This document shows positions 8,690 through 18,151 of a stretch of 33,298 nucleotides of DNA, one piece after another. The stretch spans positions 1 to 33,298 of the forward strand of contig JAPVWO010000282.1 of the NCBI GenBank assembly GCA_027493375.1, in the 5' to 3' direction. This stretch comes from Candidatus Multivorans thiocomprendens (lineage in GTDB: Bacteria; Acidobacteriota; Thermoanaerobaculia; Multivoradales; Multivoraceae). How positions within the stretch are numbered: position 1 is the stretch's first letter; each line of letters begins with the position of its first letter. The notes beneath the pieces are model-generated. The model searched no databases. It saw only the letters and a program-made list of their open reading frames with translations, and was not told the origin of the DNA. Position numbers and translations under genes: made by a program.

Positions 8690-9614
8690 TGCCGGACTGG
8701 TGCGCCTCGGTCGCATGTTGCGCCCAGAAGTCGAAGAAGTTGAACCAGGAGAACGGAGCCGCACGGACGTGGCGCTCAAGTCTCTCCGCGTATCCCCGGG
8801 CCAGCGCCGCGATCGTGCTCGCTCGTTGTGATCTGGGTATGTGGCCGCCGGTCCACAGAACCTCGCAGTGGACCTCATACCCGGGCGGATCCAGTCTGCA
8901 GAAGATGCAGATGATGGGCGCTTTGAAGGCACAGGCCACGAGGTACGGGCCGAGCGGGAAGGCCGCTTGGCCGCCGAGGAAGGGAAGCGACAGGGTCCGG
9001 TCTCCGGGCCGGCACCGATCCGCCATGAACCCGACCCACTCGCCATCACGGAAGGCTTCCGCGATCGAGACGCCGAGCGCTGCCGCGCCCTGTTCCGAGT
9101 CGATGATCCGCTTGGCCATCGCCGGATCGACCTCCTCCATGACGCTGACGAAACGGGCGTTGACGCCCTTGTCCAGGACGATGCGAATCCCGAACTCCCG
9201 ACGGTCCGCGTCGACGATCCTGGGCGCGTCGAACGAACCGAAGTGCGCTGTCACGAAGACGCCCGCGCTGTGGTCCTCCATCACCTCTTGGATTCTCTCG
9301 TCGCGGACGAACCTGACTTCCCTCGCCGCCGGGCTACGACTGAGAGCGAAGAAGCGATCCGTCGCGACTCGGGCGAAGCTGAGGAAGTGTCGCACTACGT
9401 CGGTTTCGCGTGCCGGCCTCTTCAAGGCTCGGCTCAAGAAGGCTCGGGAGGCTCTGCGTTCCGGGGCACGCACGAGATAGAAGTACAGGACGGTCGGGTA
9501 GAGCAGGAAGTGAATGACCCTGCGGCCCAACCGTCGAGCCACCCATGCCGCGGTGCGAATGGCGAGCCGGCTGCCTGCTTCGGAACGCGCCTGCCAGTGG
9601 ACCGCATCAGTCAT
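8673..9614 (-). CDS. LpxL/HtrB-like lysophospholipid acyltransferase (C-terminal half of an ApeJ-like enzyme)
   Basis: This 313-residue protein has the opening seen in polyene-cluster acyltransferases (a W-x-x-x-x-E-x-G pattern near residues 7-14, then a hydrophobic LLYPTVLYFYL segment). The catalytic HxxxxD box is His124-FGSF-Asp129, and there is a later GFMADRCRPGD region. The family transfers acyl groups at the cytoplasmic face of the inner membrane. In many related clusters this domain is fused to a GT2 glycosyltransferase; here the two are about 7 kb apart. The ATG at 9614 is preferred over the one at 9635 because homology starts there and it overlaps the ligase stop by 8 bases. Confidence 0.83.
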   Translation of the reverse strand: MTDAVHWQARSEAGSRLAIRTAAWVARRLGRRVIHFLLYPTVLYFYLVRAPERRASRAFLSRALKRPARETDVVRHFLSFARVATDRFFALSRSPAAREVRFVRDERIQEVMEDHSAGVFVTAHFGSFDAPRIVDADRREFGIRIVLDKGVNARFVSVMEEVDPAMAKRIIDSEQGAAALGVSIAEAFRDGEWVGFMADRCRPGDRTLSLPFLGGQAAFPLGPYLVACAFKAPIICIFCRLDPPGYEVHCEVLWTGGHIPRSQRASTIAALARGYAERLERHVRAAPFSWFNFFDFWAQHATEAHQSGNGTTA

Positions 9615-10959
9615 CGAGCGGAACGGCGCGGGCATCCAGCATGCTCGTCAGCGTGCCCAGAGGGGTTTTGCCCGTACGGTTGCGTGGGATCGCATCCACC
9701 ATGCGGATCGGTCGCGGCAGGAACGCGGGATCCAGGCGCCTCGCCATCTCTCTTCGGATGTCCTGCGGCTCGACGTCCGGCGCCACGACGAAGGCCGCGA
9801 GCCGTTCCGACGGCTCGCCGGCGCGCTGGGGTGGGAAGATCACACCATCCTGCACTCCAGGGAGTCCCAGCAGGAGCGCATTCAGGTTGGCGAGGGACTC
9901 CCGCTTACCGGCGATCTTCACGATGTCGTTGGAACGCCCGAGGAACTCGAACCGCCCTCCCTCAAGGCGCTCGAATCGGTCCGCGAGCTCGACGGGTGCT
10001 TCCAGACGCGGCGCCCTTACGGTCAGACCGTTCTCGGAGAAAGCCAGTTGGAAGTAGTCGAAGAAGCTCCATCCGGGACCTTCGGTAGGCCGGCGGGAAG
10101 CTAGCGTTCCCACTTCGCTGCAGCCGTAGAGTTCCAGAATCCGCGTGCCGAGACGACGCTCTGCCTGGACTGCCAGGTTCGTGTCGAGAGGAGCGGTTGC
10201 GCAGATCGTGACGCTTACCGGGCGAGCGGGAGGGGGCGCCTTGAGCAGCGCCCGCAGGTGCGTCGGTGTCGTCACCAGGACAGTGGGAGTGTCTGACGAG
10301 CCGAGCGTGTCGACCACGTCTTTGGGAAAGAACGCGCGTTCGGAGTGCACCGAGACGGGAGCGATGCTCGGCAGGAGCAGCGTCCACTCAAGCCCGTACA
10401 GGTGCCAAGACGGAACCGTCGACACCATCGTGACCTCGCCGGCAAGGGTCCCGGCTTCCTCCAGAGCTCGGCTCAGGCGACGCCAGTGGATGGCGCGGAA
10501 GTCGCTGAGCAGGCCCCAGGTCTTCGGGTGGGGGCTCGGGGCGCCGGTGCTGCCCGAGGTGAAGACGATCGCGGCAAGCTGGTCCGTATCGATAGGGGGC
10601 AGATCCCTGTGTGGGTCCGCCGGGCGGGTGGAAGGGTCCGCGACGGCCGCTGTCTCGTCGTCGACGATCGCACTGTCCGGATACGTTCGGCGCAGCGCGC
10701 CCAGGGCCTCCGAACTTCGCTGTGACGGCAGGAGGTTGACGCGGCCTCGGAGAAGCGCGGCGAAGAACGCGACTCCGAAGAGGTACCGGTCAGAGCAGAC
10801 GTTGATCAACCACGGGTGGTCTGGCAGGTTGTCGGCGCACTGCAACGCGTCCCGGGCGAAGCGCGAGACAGCGATCGGATGGTTGTCGGCGTACCCCCAT
10901 GGTGCCTCTCCCGACCTGTCGATCAGAGGCTCCGTCGACGGCGCCTCACGTTCGCGCAT
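9607..10959 (-). CDS. AMP-forming acyl/aryl ligase (ApeH-like)
   Basis: This 450-residue ANL-family adenylating enzyme should activate a carboxylic acid, probably the aromatic starter, and load it onto an ACP of the cluster. The phosphate-binding loop is FTSGSTGAPSPHPKT at residues 133-147. An ELYGCSEVG adenine-binding motif lies in the middle, a GRSNDIVKIAGKR hinge precedes the mobile domain, and the catalytic lysine is Lys431 in PRNRTGK. All elements look intact. The ATG at 10959 overlaps the ACP gene by 14 bases. It is notable that a second, decayed copy of the C-terminal subdomain seems to be fused to the dehydratase at 13725-14309. Confidence 0.87.
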   Translation of the reverse strand: MREREAPSTEPLIDRSGEAPWGYADNHPIAVSRFARDALQCADNLPDHPWLINVCSDRYLFGVAFFAALLRGRVNLLPSQRSSEALGALRRTYPDSAIVDDETAAVADPSTRPADPHRDLPPIDTDQLAAIVFTSGSTGAPSPHPKTWGLLSDFRAIHWRRLSRALEEAGTLAGEVTMVSTVPSWHLYGLEWTLLLPSIAPVSVHSERAFFPKDVVDTLGSSDTPTVLVTTPTHLRALLKAPPPARPVSVTICATAPLDTNLAVQAERRLGTRILELYGCSEVGTLASRRPTEGPGWSFFDYFQLAFSENGLTVRAPRLEAPVELADRFERLEGGRFEFLGRSNDIVKIAGKRESLANLNALLLGLPGVQDGVIFPPQRAGEPSERLAAFVVAPDVEPQDIRREMARRLDPAFLPRPIRMVDAIPRNRTGKTPLGTLTSMLDARAVPLDD

Positions 10960-11221
10960 TCACTTCTTTCATGACGAAGTCCGTCAGGTTGCCGAGGGTG
11001 GCGAACGCTTCTCGCGTCGTCTCTTCCTTGGCGCTGAAGTGCACCGCGAACTCCTCCGCGATCGCGACCGCGATCTCCAGCGCGTCGATGGAGTCGAGAG
11101 CGAGACCTTCGTCGCCGAACATCAGCTCTTCCGGGTCGATGTCGCCGGGATCGATGTCCTCCAGGTTCAGCGCGTCGACGATGAGGACTGCCATCCGGCT
11201 CTGCTCGGGCGTCTGGTTCAC
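10946..11221 (-). CDS. Acyl carrier protein (second ACP, ApeE/ApeF-like)
   Basis: This is a 91-residue four-helix carrier protein. Its phosphopantetheine serine is Ser44 in the ALDSIDALE motif, and helices rich in acidic residues surround it. It would carry the growing chain in the cytoplasm. The GTG at 11221 overlaps the ketosynthase stop as GTGA, so I chose it over the internal ATG nine residues later, which would clip helix I. Aryl-polyene clusters normally have two ACPs with distinct partners; this one lies between the ApeR-like ketosynthase and the ligase, so it may be the ACP charged with the starter. That division of labour is inference. Confidence 0.87.
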   Translation of the reverse strand: MNQTPEQSRMAVLIVDALNLEDIDPGDIDPEELMFGDEGLALDSIDALEIAVAIAEEFAVHFSAKEETTREAFATLGNLTDFVMKEVNART

Positions 11222-12465
11222 GAGGAGTGGTTCCTTCTCTTTGGGGGCAGTCTGAACACGAGCGACGTGTTCACGCCGCCGAAGGCGAAGTTGTTTGTCA
11301 TCAAGTAGTCGGCCTCGATGCGCATCGGTTCGCCGACGACGTAGCCGAGCGCGGCGCACCGCGGGTCGCGATTCTCCAGATTGATCGTTGGAGCGGCCCA
11401 TTTCTCCCGGAGCATCTCGAGGCTCATCCATGCCTCTAGACTGCCACAGGCGCCCAGCGTGTGACCGATGTAGCTCTTCAGCGAACTGATCGGCACCGGA
11501 CGGCCGAACACCTCCAACGTAGCCTGGCTCTCCGCGATGTCTCCCAGTTCGGTCGCAGTGCCATGGGCGTTCACGTAGGCGATCTGATCCGCGCTCAGAC
11601 CGGCGTCGGCGAGCGCCAGACGCATCGCTTCGGCCATGGTTCGTTGCGCAGGCTGAGTTGGATGGGCACCGTCGGAGTTCGCGCCGAAGCCGACTAGTTC
11701 GGCCAGGATCGTCGCGCCGCGGTCGAGCGCATGGCGCCGGCTCTCTAGCACGAACGTGCCGGCGCCTTCTCCGACCACCAGGCCGTCGCGGTCGGAGTCG
11801 AAGGGTCTCGGCGTGCGCGAGGGTGTCTGGTTGCGGCAGCTCGTTGCGTACAGGGTGTCGAATGTCGCCACCGCCGGGAGGTCGAGTTCGTCCGCGCCGC
11901 CGGCGACCATCGCGTCCTGGTAGCCGTGCCTGATCGATTCATACGCCATGCCCAGCGACAGGCTCCCCGACGTGCAGGCGGAGGAAGAGGGCAAGAGGCG
12001 TCCCGTGAGGCCGAAGAACATGCCGATCGCCGCCGTCGTGGTATGCGGCATCAGCTTGACGTAAACGTTCGACGTGACGCCTTCGGTCGATTCGGTCGCG
12101 AGAAAGCGGCCGACTTCCCGCAGGCTGTCGGTCGAGCCGATCGAGGACCCATACGCCACGCCGACTCGACCGGATCGCAGGACCGGATCGTCTCGGAGGC
12201 CCGCCTGCTCCAGCGCCAGTTCGGTCGCCCGGACGGCCATCGCCGATACGCGGCCCATGGACCGCCGCATCTTGCGCGGCCAGCGGAGGGGTGTCTCGAA
12301 GTCGGCTGGAGCGCCGAGCCAGGACCTCAACCCCTTGACGCCACTCCACTGGTCCATCCGTTCAACGCCGCCCTCTCCCGCCAGCAGGCGGGCGCGCACC
12401 GACGCCCAGTCCGTGCCGATGGGCGAAATGCCGGCGACGCCGGTGACGACGACCCGCTTGCTCAT
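11218..12465 (-). CDS. Beta-ketoacyl-ACP synthase II-type (ApeR-like)
   Basis: This 415-residue FabF-like ketosynthase has Cys164 in SSACTSGS, His301 in NAHGTAT and His335 in GHTLGA, so it should be catalytically competent. The gene order just upstream (ApeP-like dehydratase, ketoreductase, then this enzyme) is the apeP-apeQ-apeR order of known clusters, which is why I call it ApeR-like. It probably primes or performs an early or alternative condensation, while the KS-CLF pair at 2248-4250 does chain extension; that split is inference. ATG at 12465; the stop overlaps the following ACP by 4 bases. The gap to the ketoreductase stop (12526) is 60 bases, one of the largest in this operon. Confidence 0.9.
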   Translation of the reverse strand: MSKRVVVTGVAGISPIGTDWASVRARLLAGEGGVERMDQWSGVKGLRSWLGAPADFETPLRWPRKMRRSMGRVSAMAVRATELALEQAGLRDDPVLRSGRVGVAYGSSIGSTDSLREVGRFLATESTEGVTSNVYVKLMPHTTTAAIGMFFGLTGRLLPSSSACTSGSLSLGMAYESIRHGYQDAMVAGGADELDLPAVATFDTLYATSCRNQTPSRTPRPFDSDRDGLVVGEGAGTFVLESRRHALDRGATILAELVGFGANSDGAHPTQPAQRTMAEAMRLALADAGLSADQIAYVNAHGTATELGDIAESQATLEVFGRPVPISSLKSYIGHTLGACGSLEAWMSLEMLREKWAAPTINLENRDPRCAALGYVVGEPMRIEADYLMTNNFAFGGVNTSLVFRLPPKRRNHSS

Positions 12466-12525
12466 TCTGGAAGCGTTCCGGCGTCAGGGAGATGGAAGAT
12501 GAGGCCGAACACGGAGCCGGCGTGG

Positions 12526-13248
12526 CTAGATCATACCCCCGTTGACCGACAGGACCTGCCGGGTCACATAGGCGGCAAGGTCGGAGAACAGATAACGGAC
12601 CAGGCTGGCGACTTCCTCGGGCGTTCCCCGCCTTCGAAGCGGCACGAGCCGCTCGATGATCTCGTCCGAAGTGCCCTTGCTCATGTCCGTCCCGACAATA
12701 CCCGGAGCGACGCAGTTCACGGTGATCCTCCTCTTTCCGAGTTCGACGGCCAGCGCTTTCACGGCGCCGATCAGCCCCGCCTTGGCGGCGCTGTAGTTGA
12801 CCTGTCCGCGATTGCCAGCGATACCGGAAACCGACGACATGGCAACGATGCGACCGCCGTCGCGCAAGCGGATCATCGGCATCACACACGGCTGCACGAC
12901 GTTGAAGAAGGAGTCCAGATTGGAGCGCAGGACATCGTCCCACTCCGCCTCCGTCAACGCGGGAAACGCGGCGTCTGCGTGGCTGCCGGCGTTGCAGACG
13001 ACACCATAGAACGCGCCCCGTTCCGCCATGTCCCGGTCGAGGGCGGTCCGGATGGCGTCGCGGTCCGAGACGTCACCGCGGAGAGCGCTGGCCGCACCTC
13101 CACGGGTGCGGATCTCGTCCACGACATCCTCCACGTTGCCTCGCGCGTTACAGGCCACATCGAAGCCCTCCTCGGCCAGAGCCAACGCGACCGCGCGGCC
13201 TATGCCACGCGACGCCCCAGTTACGAGCGCTCGCCGCGGTCCCGTCAT
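12526..13248 (-). CDS. 3-oxoacyl-ACP reductase, SDR family (ApeQ-like, FabG-like)
   Basis: This 240-residue short-chain dehydrogenase has the NADPH-binding TGASRGIG at residues 10-17, NAG at 86-88 and the catalytic Ser139, Tyr152 and Lys156 (NYSAAK). The C-terminal LSVNGGMI is typical of FabG. It reduces the beta-keto group of ACP-bound intermediates so that the dehydratases can build the conjugated polyene. The ATG at 13248 shares one base with the upstream dehydratase stop (TGATG). The open frame runs upstream but only through the dehydratase gene. It ends in TAG. Confidence 0.9.
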   Translation of the reverse strand: MTGPRRALVTGASRGIGRAVALALAEEGFDVACNARGNVEDVVDEIRTRGGAASALRGDVSDRDAIRTALDRDMAERGAFYGVVCNAGSHADAAFPALTEAEWDDVLRSNLDSFFNVVQPCVMPMIRLRDGGRIVAMSSVSGIAGNRGQVNYSAAKAGLIGAVKALAVELGKRRITVNCVAPGIVGTDMSKGTSDEIIERLVPLRRRGTPEEVASLVRYLFSDLAAYVTRQVLSVNGGMI

Positions 13249-13709
13249 CAGGACGTCCGTTCGCTGCCGGATCGCAGATAGACGGTCACGGCGCAGTCTG
13301 CCAGTTTGCCCCGGAGCTGATCTTCGATGACCCCTTGAAACTTGGAGATGTCCGTCATCTCGAGGACCGGTGTCACGTCGATAGTGAGACGGGAGCCTAG
13401 ACGGAACCAAGTCACGGCGCACTTGTACTCCCGCGTGCCAAGAAGAAAACCGACACGGACGGGTTCTCCCTGTCGCCGGGCGTGAAGTCCGGCGTGAGCC
13501 GCGACGGTCTGGGCGATGTATTCGATGCCGAGATAGGCGGGAACCCCGTGCGGCGCCTCGTAGAACATCGAGTCTTCGGCGATCCGGACCACGCTTCGGG
13601 TCAAAGAGGGCCCTTGCGCTGCGACGCTGTCGATCAGGATCATCGGCGCGGCATGCGGGATCAGCGCCTCGATGTCCAATGTCGGGACGATGGTGGTTGG
13701 ATCCGGCAC
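13248..13709 (-). CDS. ApeP-like 3-hydroxyacyl-ACP dehydratase subunit (hotdog fold)
   Basis: This is a 153-residue hotdog protein. The opening LIPHAAPMILIDSV (residues 16-29) and the later GIEYIAQTVAAHAG (61-74) match the ApeP group of aryl-polyene dehydratases. In described systems ApeP and ApeI form a heteromeric dehydratase acting on 3-hydroxyacyl-ACP; here an ApeI-like gene lies directly upstream. The start is a GTG at 13709, 15 bases after the ApeI-like stop. The following ketoreductase overlaps by one base. Function is assigned from family and operon order. Confidence 0.83.
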   Translation of the reverse strand: MPDPTTIVPTLDIEALIPHAAPMILIDSVAAQGPSLTRSVVRIAEDSMFYEAPHGVPAYLGIEYIAQTVAAHAGLHARRQGEPVRVGFLLGTREYKCAVTWFRLGSRLTIDVTPVLEMTDISKFQGVIEDQLRGKLADCAVTVYLRSGSERTS

Positions 13710-13724
13710 TGGATTGCGGAAACG

Positions 13725-14309
13725 CTACGGGCCGACCAGCACGCCGCTGCTGTGTGTGCCCGCATCCGTAGTGAAGCTGAACGCGACCCGAGACCGGATC
13801 CGCATCTCGTGGACTAGTTCAAGTCGAAGCCTGAGGCCTGGTACGACCAGTCGCGCGAACTTCAGGTTGCGGACTTCTGTTGTGGCGGCGTAATCGGCAA
13901 AGACTCGCCGCGAGAGCGTGTCTGCCCACAGCAACTGAGCAAGGCCGGGAACGATCGGCTCGTCCGGAAAGTGGCCCTCCAGGACCGCGAGGTCGTCCGG
14001 TACCTCGGTCTCGCCGAGCCATGTCGCGGCCGTGCGGTCAAGTTCCTCCCAGCGCGGGTGAAGGGGACAGTCGCGACTGGCCTTGCCGGCGGCGGGAAGG
14101 CGCCGCACGAAGCGCCATCGCCCCTGCGCCTGCTCGGCAGTCGTCGAGGAAACAAGAAGGTCGCTCAGTTCACGAATCAGCGCCTCCTTGCCCTTGCGCG
14201 CCAGAGTCTCCCAGCCATCTTCGGTCAGCACGACGAGGAGTTCCCCTTCATGAAACCGAGCGTTCTCGACGGACTCCAGACGCTCAACTTCGCTGACCAG
14301 GGCGTTCAA
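13725..14309 (-). CDS. ApeI-like dehydratase with a residual AMP-ligase C-terminal subdomain
   Basis: This 194-residue protein has two parts. Residues about 85-194 form a FabZ/ApeI-like hotdog domain with LEGHFPDEPIVPGLAQL near 110-126, the expected catalytic His being His113. Residues about 1-83 do not belong to a dehydratase. VVLTEDGWETLARKGKEAL and then GRWRFVRRLPAAGK near 63-76 look like the small C-terminal subdomain of an acyl ligase of the ApeH type, shrunken and without the large adenylation domain. Fusions of ligase and dehydratase exist in related clusters, so this may be a remnant of one. The TTG at 14309 lies one base after the ACP stop. A start inside the gene is possible if the N-terminal part is not translated. 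Confidence 0.72.
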   Translation of the reverse strand: MNALVSEVERLESVENARFHEGELLVVLTEDGWETLARKGKEALIRELSDLLVSSTTAEQAQGRWRFVRRLPAAGKASRDCPLHPRWEELDRTAATWLGETEVPDDLAVLEGHFPDEPIVPGLAQLLWADTLSRRVFADYAATTEVRNLKFARLVVPGLRLRLELVHEMRIRSRVAFSFTTDAGTHSSGVLVGP

Positions 14310-14310
14310 T

Positions 14311-14559
14311 CTACTTGACCTGCAACAGCTCGGCTACGAGGTCGACCACGTCCGCCACCGTACGAGTCTCCTTGACTCGTTCCGGAGCGATGTCGGCCTG
14401 AGTGAACTCCTTGAGTCGGACGATCAGATCCACCGCGTCGATGCTGTCGAGGGCCAAGTCCTCGTAGAGGCGGGAGTTGAGGGTGACCTGGTCTGGTTCG
14501 AGCTCGTACATCTCGACCAGAAAACCAGTCAGCTTGGCCTTGATCTCGTCGCGCGTCAT
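14311..14559 (-). CDS. Acyl carrier protein (first ACP, ApeE/ApeF-like)
   Basis: This 82-residue carrier protein has the attachment serine Ser39 in LALDSIDAVDL and a typical acidic helix II. It starts at ATG 14559 and ends in TAG one base before the ApeI-like gene. With the ACP at 10946-11221 it gives the cluster the usual pair of carriers. Its place next to the PlsC-like acyltransferase and the dehydratase suggests it carries the elongating chain, but this is inference. Confidence 0.88.
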   Translation of the reverse strand: MTRDEIKAKLTGFLVEMYELEPDQVTLNSRLYEDLALDSIDAVDLIVRLKEFTQADIAPERVKETRTVADVVDLVAELLQVK

Positions 14560-14593
14560 CTTCCCCCGGAGCTCCTTCGAGCAACGCAGAACC

Positions 14594-15385
14594 CTACCAG
14601 CCGGCCATGGGCGGATCCAGGCAACCCGAGGGCGGCAGACCCAACGCCCGCTCCAGAATCCTGCTGCCCGAGCGGGACTTCTCGCGCTCGCTGCCGTGGC
14701 TTCCGAACGTGGACGGATGGACCTCTTCGCCGACGCTCATCCTGACTTGAACGGCCTCCGGCGGAAGGCGCGCGAGAGAGTCCGTCTTGCCGAGCGCGGG
14801 CGGGCGAACCCTCAGGCGGACCGGCACCGCCGGCCGACCAGACCGCAAGAGAATCAAGGCCGCACCGCGCCGTACGGCGGCAGGCCGGTCCTTCCTCGTT
14901 CGCGTCCCTTCAGGAAAGAGCACGACCGTCTCGCCTGCCCGTAGGAGACGGGCCGTCCGGTCGACGACGTCCTGCGGGTCGACGCTCGGTACGTAGCCGG
15001 CGAGACGCACGACCGTGCCCAGGAAGGGGCTGCGCCACACGGCGTGTTTGACGACGCAGCGCGCGTCGGGAAGACGGGAGACCAGGACCACGACATCGAG
15101 CAGCGAAGGATGGTTGGCGACAACCAGCCGACCGCGAAGATGAAGCAGGCGCTCTTCTTCGCAGAACTCGAACCTCATGAGCCGGAGAACGGACAAGACC
15201 ACCAGGAAGAGGCGGAAGGACCGTTGGATGGCTCTGCGGCAACGACGCCCCGTCGCTTCTCGAGGACTCAGCATCCGAATGACCGGGAAAACGATGGCGC
15301 CCAGCACGAGTCCGCCAAGACCAAAGAGAGCGAACGACATGGCGGTCAGCGGAACTCTCCAGCAGCGCTGCAGAAACGTCCTCAC
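14594..15385 (-). CDS. PlsC-like 1-acylglycerol-3-phosphate-type acyltransferase (ApeD-like)
   Basis: This 263-residue membrane-bound acyltransferase has an N-terminal hydrophobic segment at about 15-36, the catalytic NHPSLLD box (His92, Asp97), and the substrate-binding FPEGTRT motif at 157-163. The family acylates glycerophosphate-like acceptors at the inner membrane. In aryl-polyene clusters such an enzyme is believed to help attach the polyene to its lipid anchor. It is the first gene of the long minus-strand operon; the ATG at 15385 starts just before the conserved hydrophobic segment. The C-terminal 40 residues are Ser/Gly/Pro-rich and not conserved. A 34-base gap separates it from the ACP. 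Confidence 0.85.
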   Translation of the reverse strand: MRTFLQRCWRVPLTAMSFALFGLGGLVLGAIVFPVIRMLSPREATGRRCRRAIQRSFRLFLVVLSVLRLMRFEFCEEERLLHLRGRLVVANHPSLLDVVVLVSRLPDARCVVKHAVWRSPFLGTVVRLAGYVPSVDPQDVVDRTARLLRAGETVVLFPEGTRTRKDRPAAVRRGAALILLRSGRPAVPVRLRVRPPALGKTDSLARLPPEAVQVRMSVGEEVHPSTFGSHGSEREKSRSGSRILERALGLPPSGCLDPPMAGW

Positions 15386-15490
15386 CTCGACCTCCCGGCT
15401 ACCTGCTTGAGGCTTCGCTAGCCGACGCGGCGTCGGGGCTTGCTAGGAGCGGCACGCTCGATGGTCCGGGACCCGTCGCGGGGTTCCAGC

Positions 15491-16231
15491 TCACTGGAAG
15501 AGGGTGAAGCGAGCCATCATCGCGACCAGCAAGGCCATGGCCGCCATCAGCGAACGGATGGACCACTTTGTCGCCGCGTACTCGGCCGCTCGGACTTGCT
15601 CCTGTTGCTCCATTCGGCCCAGCAGCAGTTCCTTGAGGCCGGCGATCTCCGCGCGGACCGCTTTGAACTCCTTGCGGACCGCCTCGAACTCCCTGCCAAC
15701 CGCTCCGAAGTCGTGGGCGAGCCTGGTGTCGATCTGTTCCTTCTGGCCGGCGATCTCGGCTCTGAGTGTTCCAGTCTCGTGAGCGAGCCTGGCTTCAATC
15801 CGTTCCTCGAGGCCGCCGATCTCCGTTCGGAGTTTCTCGGTCTCGTGAGCGAGGCTGGTTTCCATCCTGTCGGCGACGCTGCCGATCTCGGTCCGTAGCG
15901 CTCCCGTCTCGTGAGCAAGCTTGGCTTCCAGACCGCTGAACTCGGCTTTGAGGAGGCGGGTCTGGTCGTTGATTCTCTGGTCCAGAAGCTCCCTGACGCC
16001 GTCAATCCTCTCCGACAGCACCGCGTCGACGTGTGCGCACTCGCGTTCGATTCTCGCCGAGAGTTCGCTCTTGACCTGTCTGAGGGCGGCCGCCTCGTCA
16101 TGAGGCTGCGCTCCCGGGGTGGGTCCTTCCGCTTCCAGGGTCATCGATCGAGTGCCTTCACGATCTCGTCGCGCAGGGTGCTCCGTACGTTCACCGTCGC
16201 GCGCAGAGTCTACTCTTCTCTCCATCGGCAT
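15491..16231 (-). CDS. Tail-anchored coiled-coil protein with four 22-residue repeats
   Basis: I recognise no enzyme here. The 246-residue protein is mostly helical: from about 45 to 215 it is a long, highly charged coiled coil. Within it four 22-residue units begin at residues 105, 127, 149 and 171, each opening LAHE/D. It closes with a hydrophobic helix at about 226-241 and no more than five residues beyond, which is a tail-anchor layout similar to DUF1640/CCDC90-like proteins. The ATG at 16231 has a GGAAGG-like sequence upstream; the ATG at 16144 is an alternative that removes an Arg-rich leader. Scaffolding at the membrane is the most one can infer. Confidence 0.65.
   Translation of the reverse strand: MPMERRVDSARDGERTEHPARRDREGTRSMTLEAEGPTPGAQPHDEAAALRQVKSELSARIERECAHVDAVLSERIDGVRELLDQRINDQTRLLKAEFSGLEAKLAHETGALRTEIGSVADRMETSLAHETEKLRTEIGGLEERIEARLAHETGTLRAEIAGQKEQIDTRLAHDFGAVGREFEAVRKEFKAVRAEIAGLKELLLGRMEQQEQVRAAEYAATKWSIRSLMAAMALLVAMMARFTLFQ
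15656..15919 (-). repeat. Four tandem 66-bp units encoding the coiled-coil repeat
   Basis: A GTCTCGTGAGC-type segment recurs at 15774, 15840 and 15906, exactly 66 bases apart, with a more diverged copy near 15708. The period is 22 codons, equal to two hendecads, which suits a right-handed or straight coiled coil and suggests growth by in-frame duplication. Confidence 0.7.
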
Positions 16232-16300
16232 CTTCCGTCCTTCCGGGGCTTGGCCAGCACTGACAAGGACGGAAAGCAGCCGGCGGAACCGGGAACGATC

Positions 16301-16986
16301 CTAGGGAGACGGACCCGGTTTCAAGCCGGCCAGTGCCCGGGCGGCCGCTCTCCGCTCGGCTTCCTTCTTCGAGTGACCGGACGCCGCGGCCACGGCGTGG
16401 CCCCCGACCCAGCACTCGACGTGAAACACGGGATCGTGATCCGGCCCGTCCCGGCCGACATGACGGTAGAACGGAGGTTCGAGCCCCTGACTCTGGAGGG
16501 ATTCCTGCAGGTCCGACTTCGCGTCCAGGGCGTCCATCGTTTCGGCGGCCTCGGCCTCGATCCATGGTTCGACCAGATCGCGGGCGGCCTGGAGGCCGCC
16601 GTCGACGAAGACGGCCCCGATCACGGCTTCGACGGCATCCGCCAGGAGAGACGGCTTCTCGCGGCCCCCCGACTGTTCCTCGCCGTGGCCGAGGCGAAGC
16701 GCCGGGCCGAGATCGAGTTCCCGGGCGCGCCGGGCCAGAGCCTCGGAGCTGACCACATGGGACCTGGTCCGCGACAGGACGCCTTCGGGCGCCGACGGAT
16801 CACAGCGGAAGAGCCGATCCGCCACGACGAGTCCCAGCACGGAGTCGCCCAGGAACTCCAGTCGCTCGTTGTCCTGCTCCAGGCCCTGTTCGTTGGCGAA
16901 GGAGCTGTGGGTGAGGGCCTGCTCGAGTAACGCGCGGTTCTCGAACCGGTGGCCGAGACGGGCTTCGAGAGCCTCGACCGGGTCGG

Positions 16987-16990
<4 letters not shown>
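16301..16990 (-). CDS. rnc: Ribonuclease III
   Basis: This endoribonuclease cleaves double-stranded RNA in rRNA and mRNA processing. The catalytic domain has the signature NERLEFLGDSVL at about 41-52 and a second acidic site in LLADAVEAVIG near 115-125. A double-stranded-RNA-binding domain follows from about residue 155, ending in a KKEAERRAAARAL helix. Counting from a CTG at 16990 gives 229 residues, the usual length. That codon overlaps the upstream asnS stop (CTGA), and no ATG, GTG or TTG lies near the expected start. The frame is open upstream to a GTG near 17134, but that extension lies wholly inside asnS and looks non-coding. It ends in TAG. Confidence 0.88.
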
Positions 16991-18150
<1,160 letters not shown>

Positions 18151-18151
18151 C

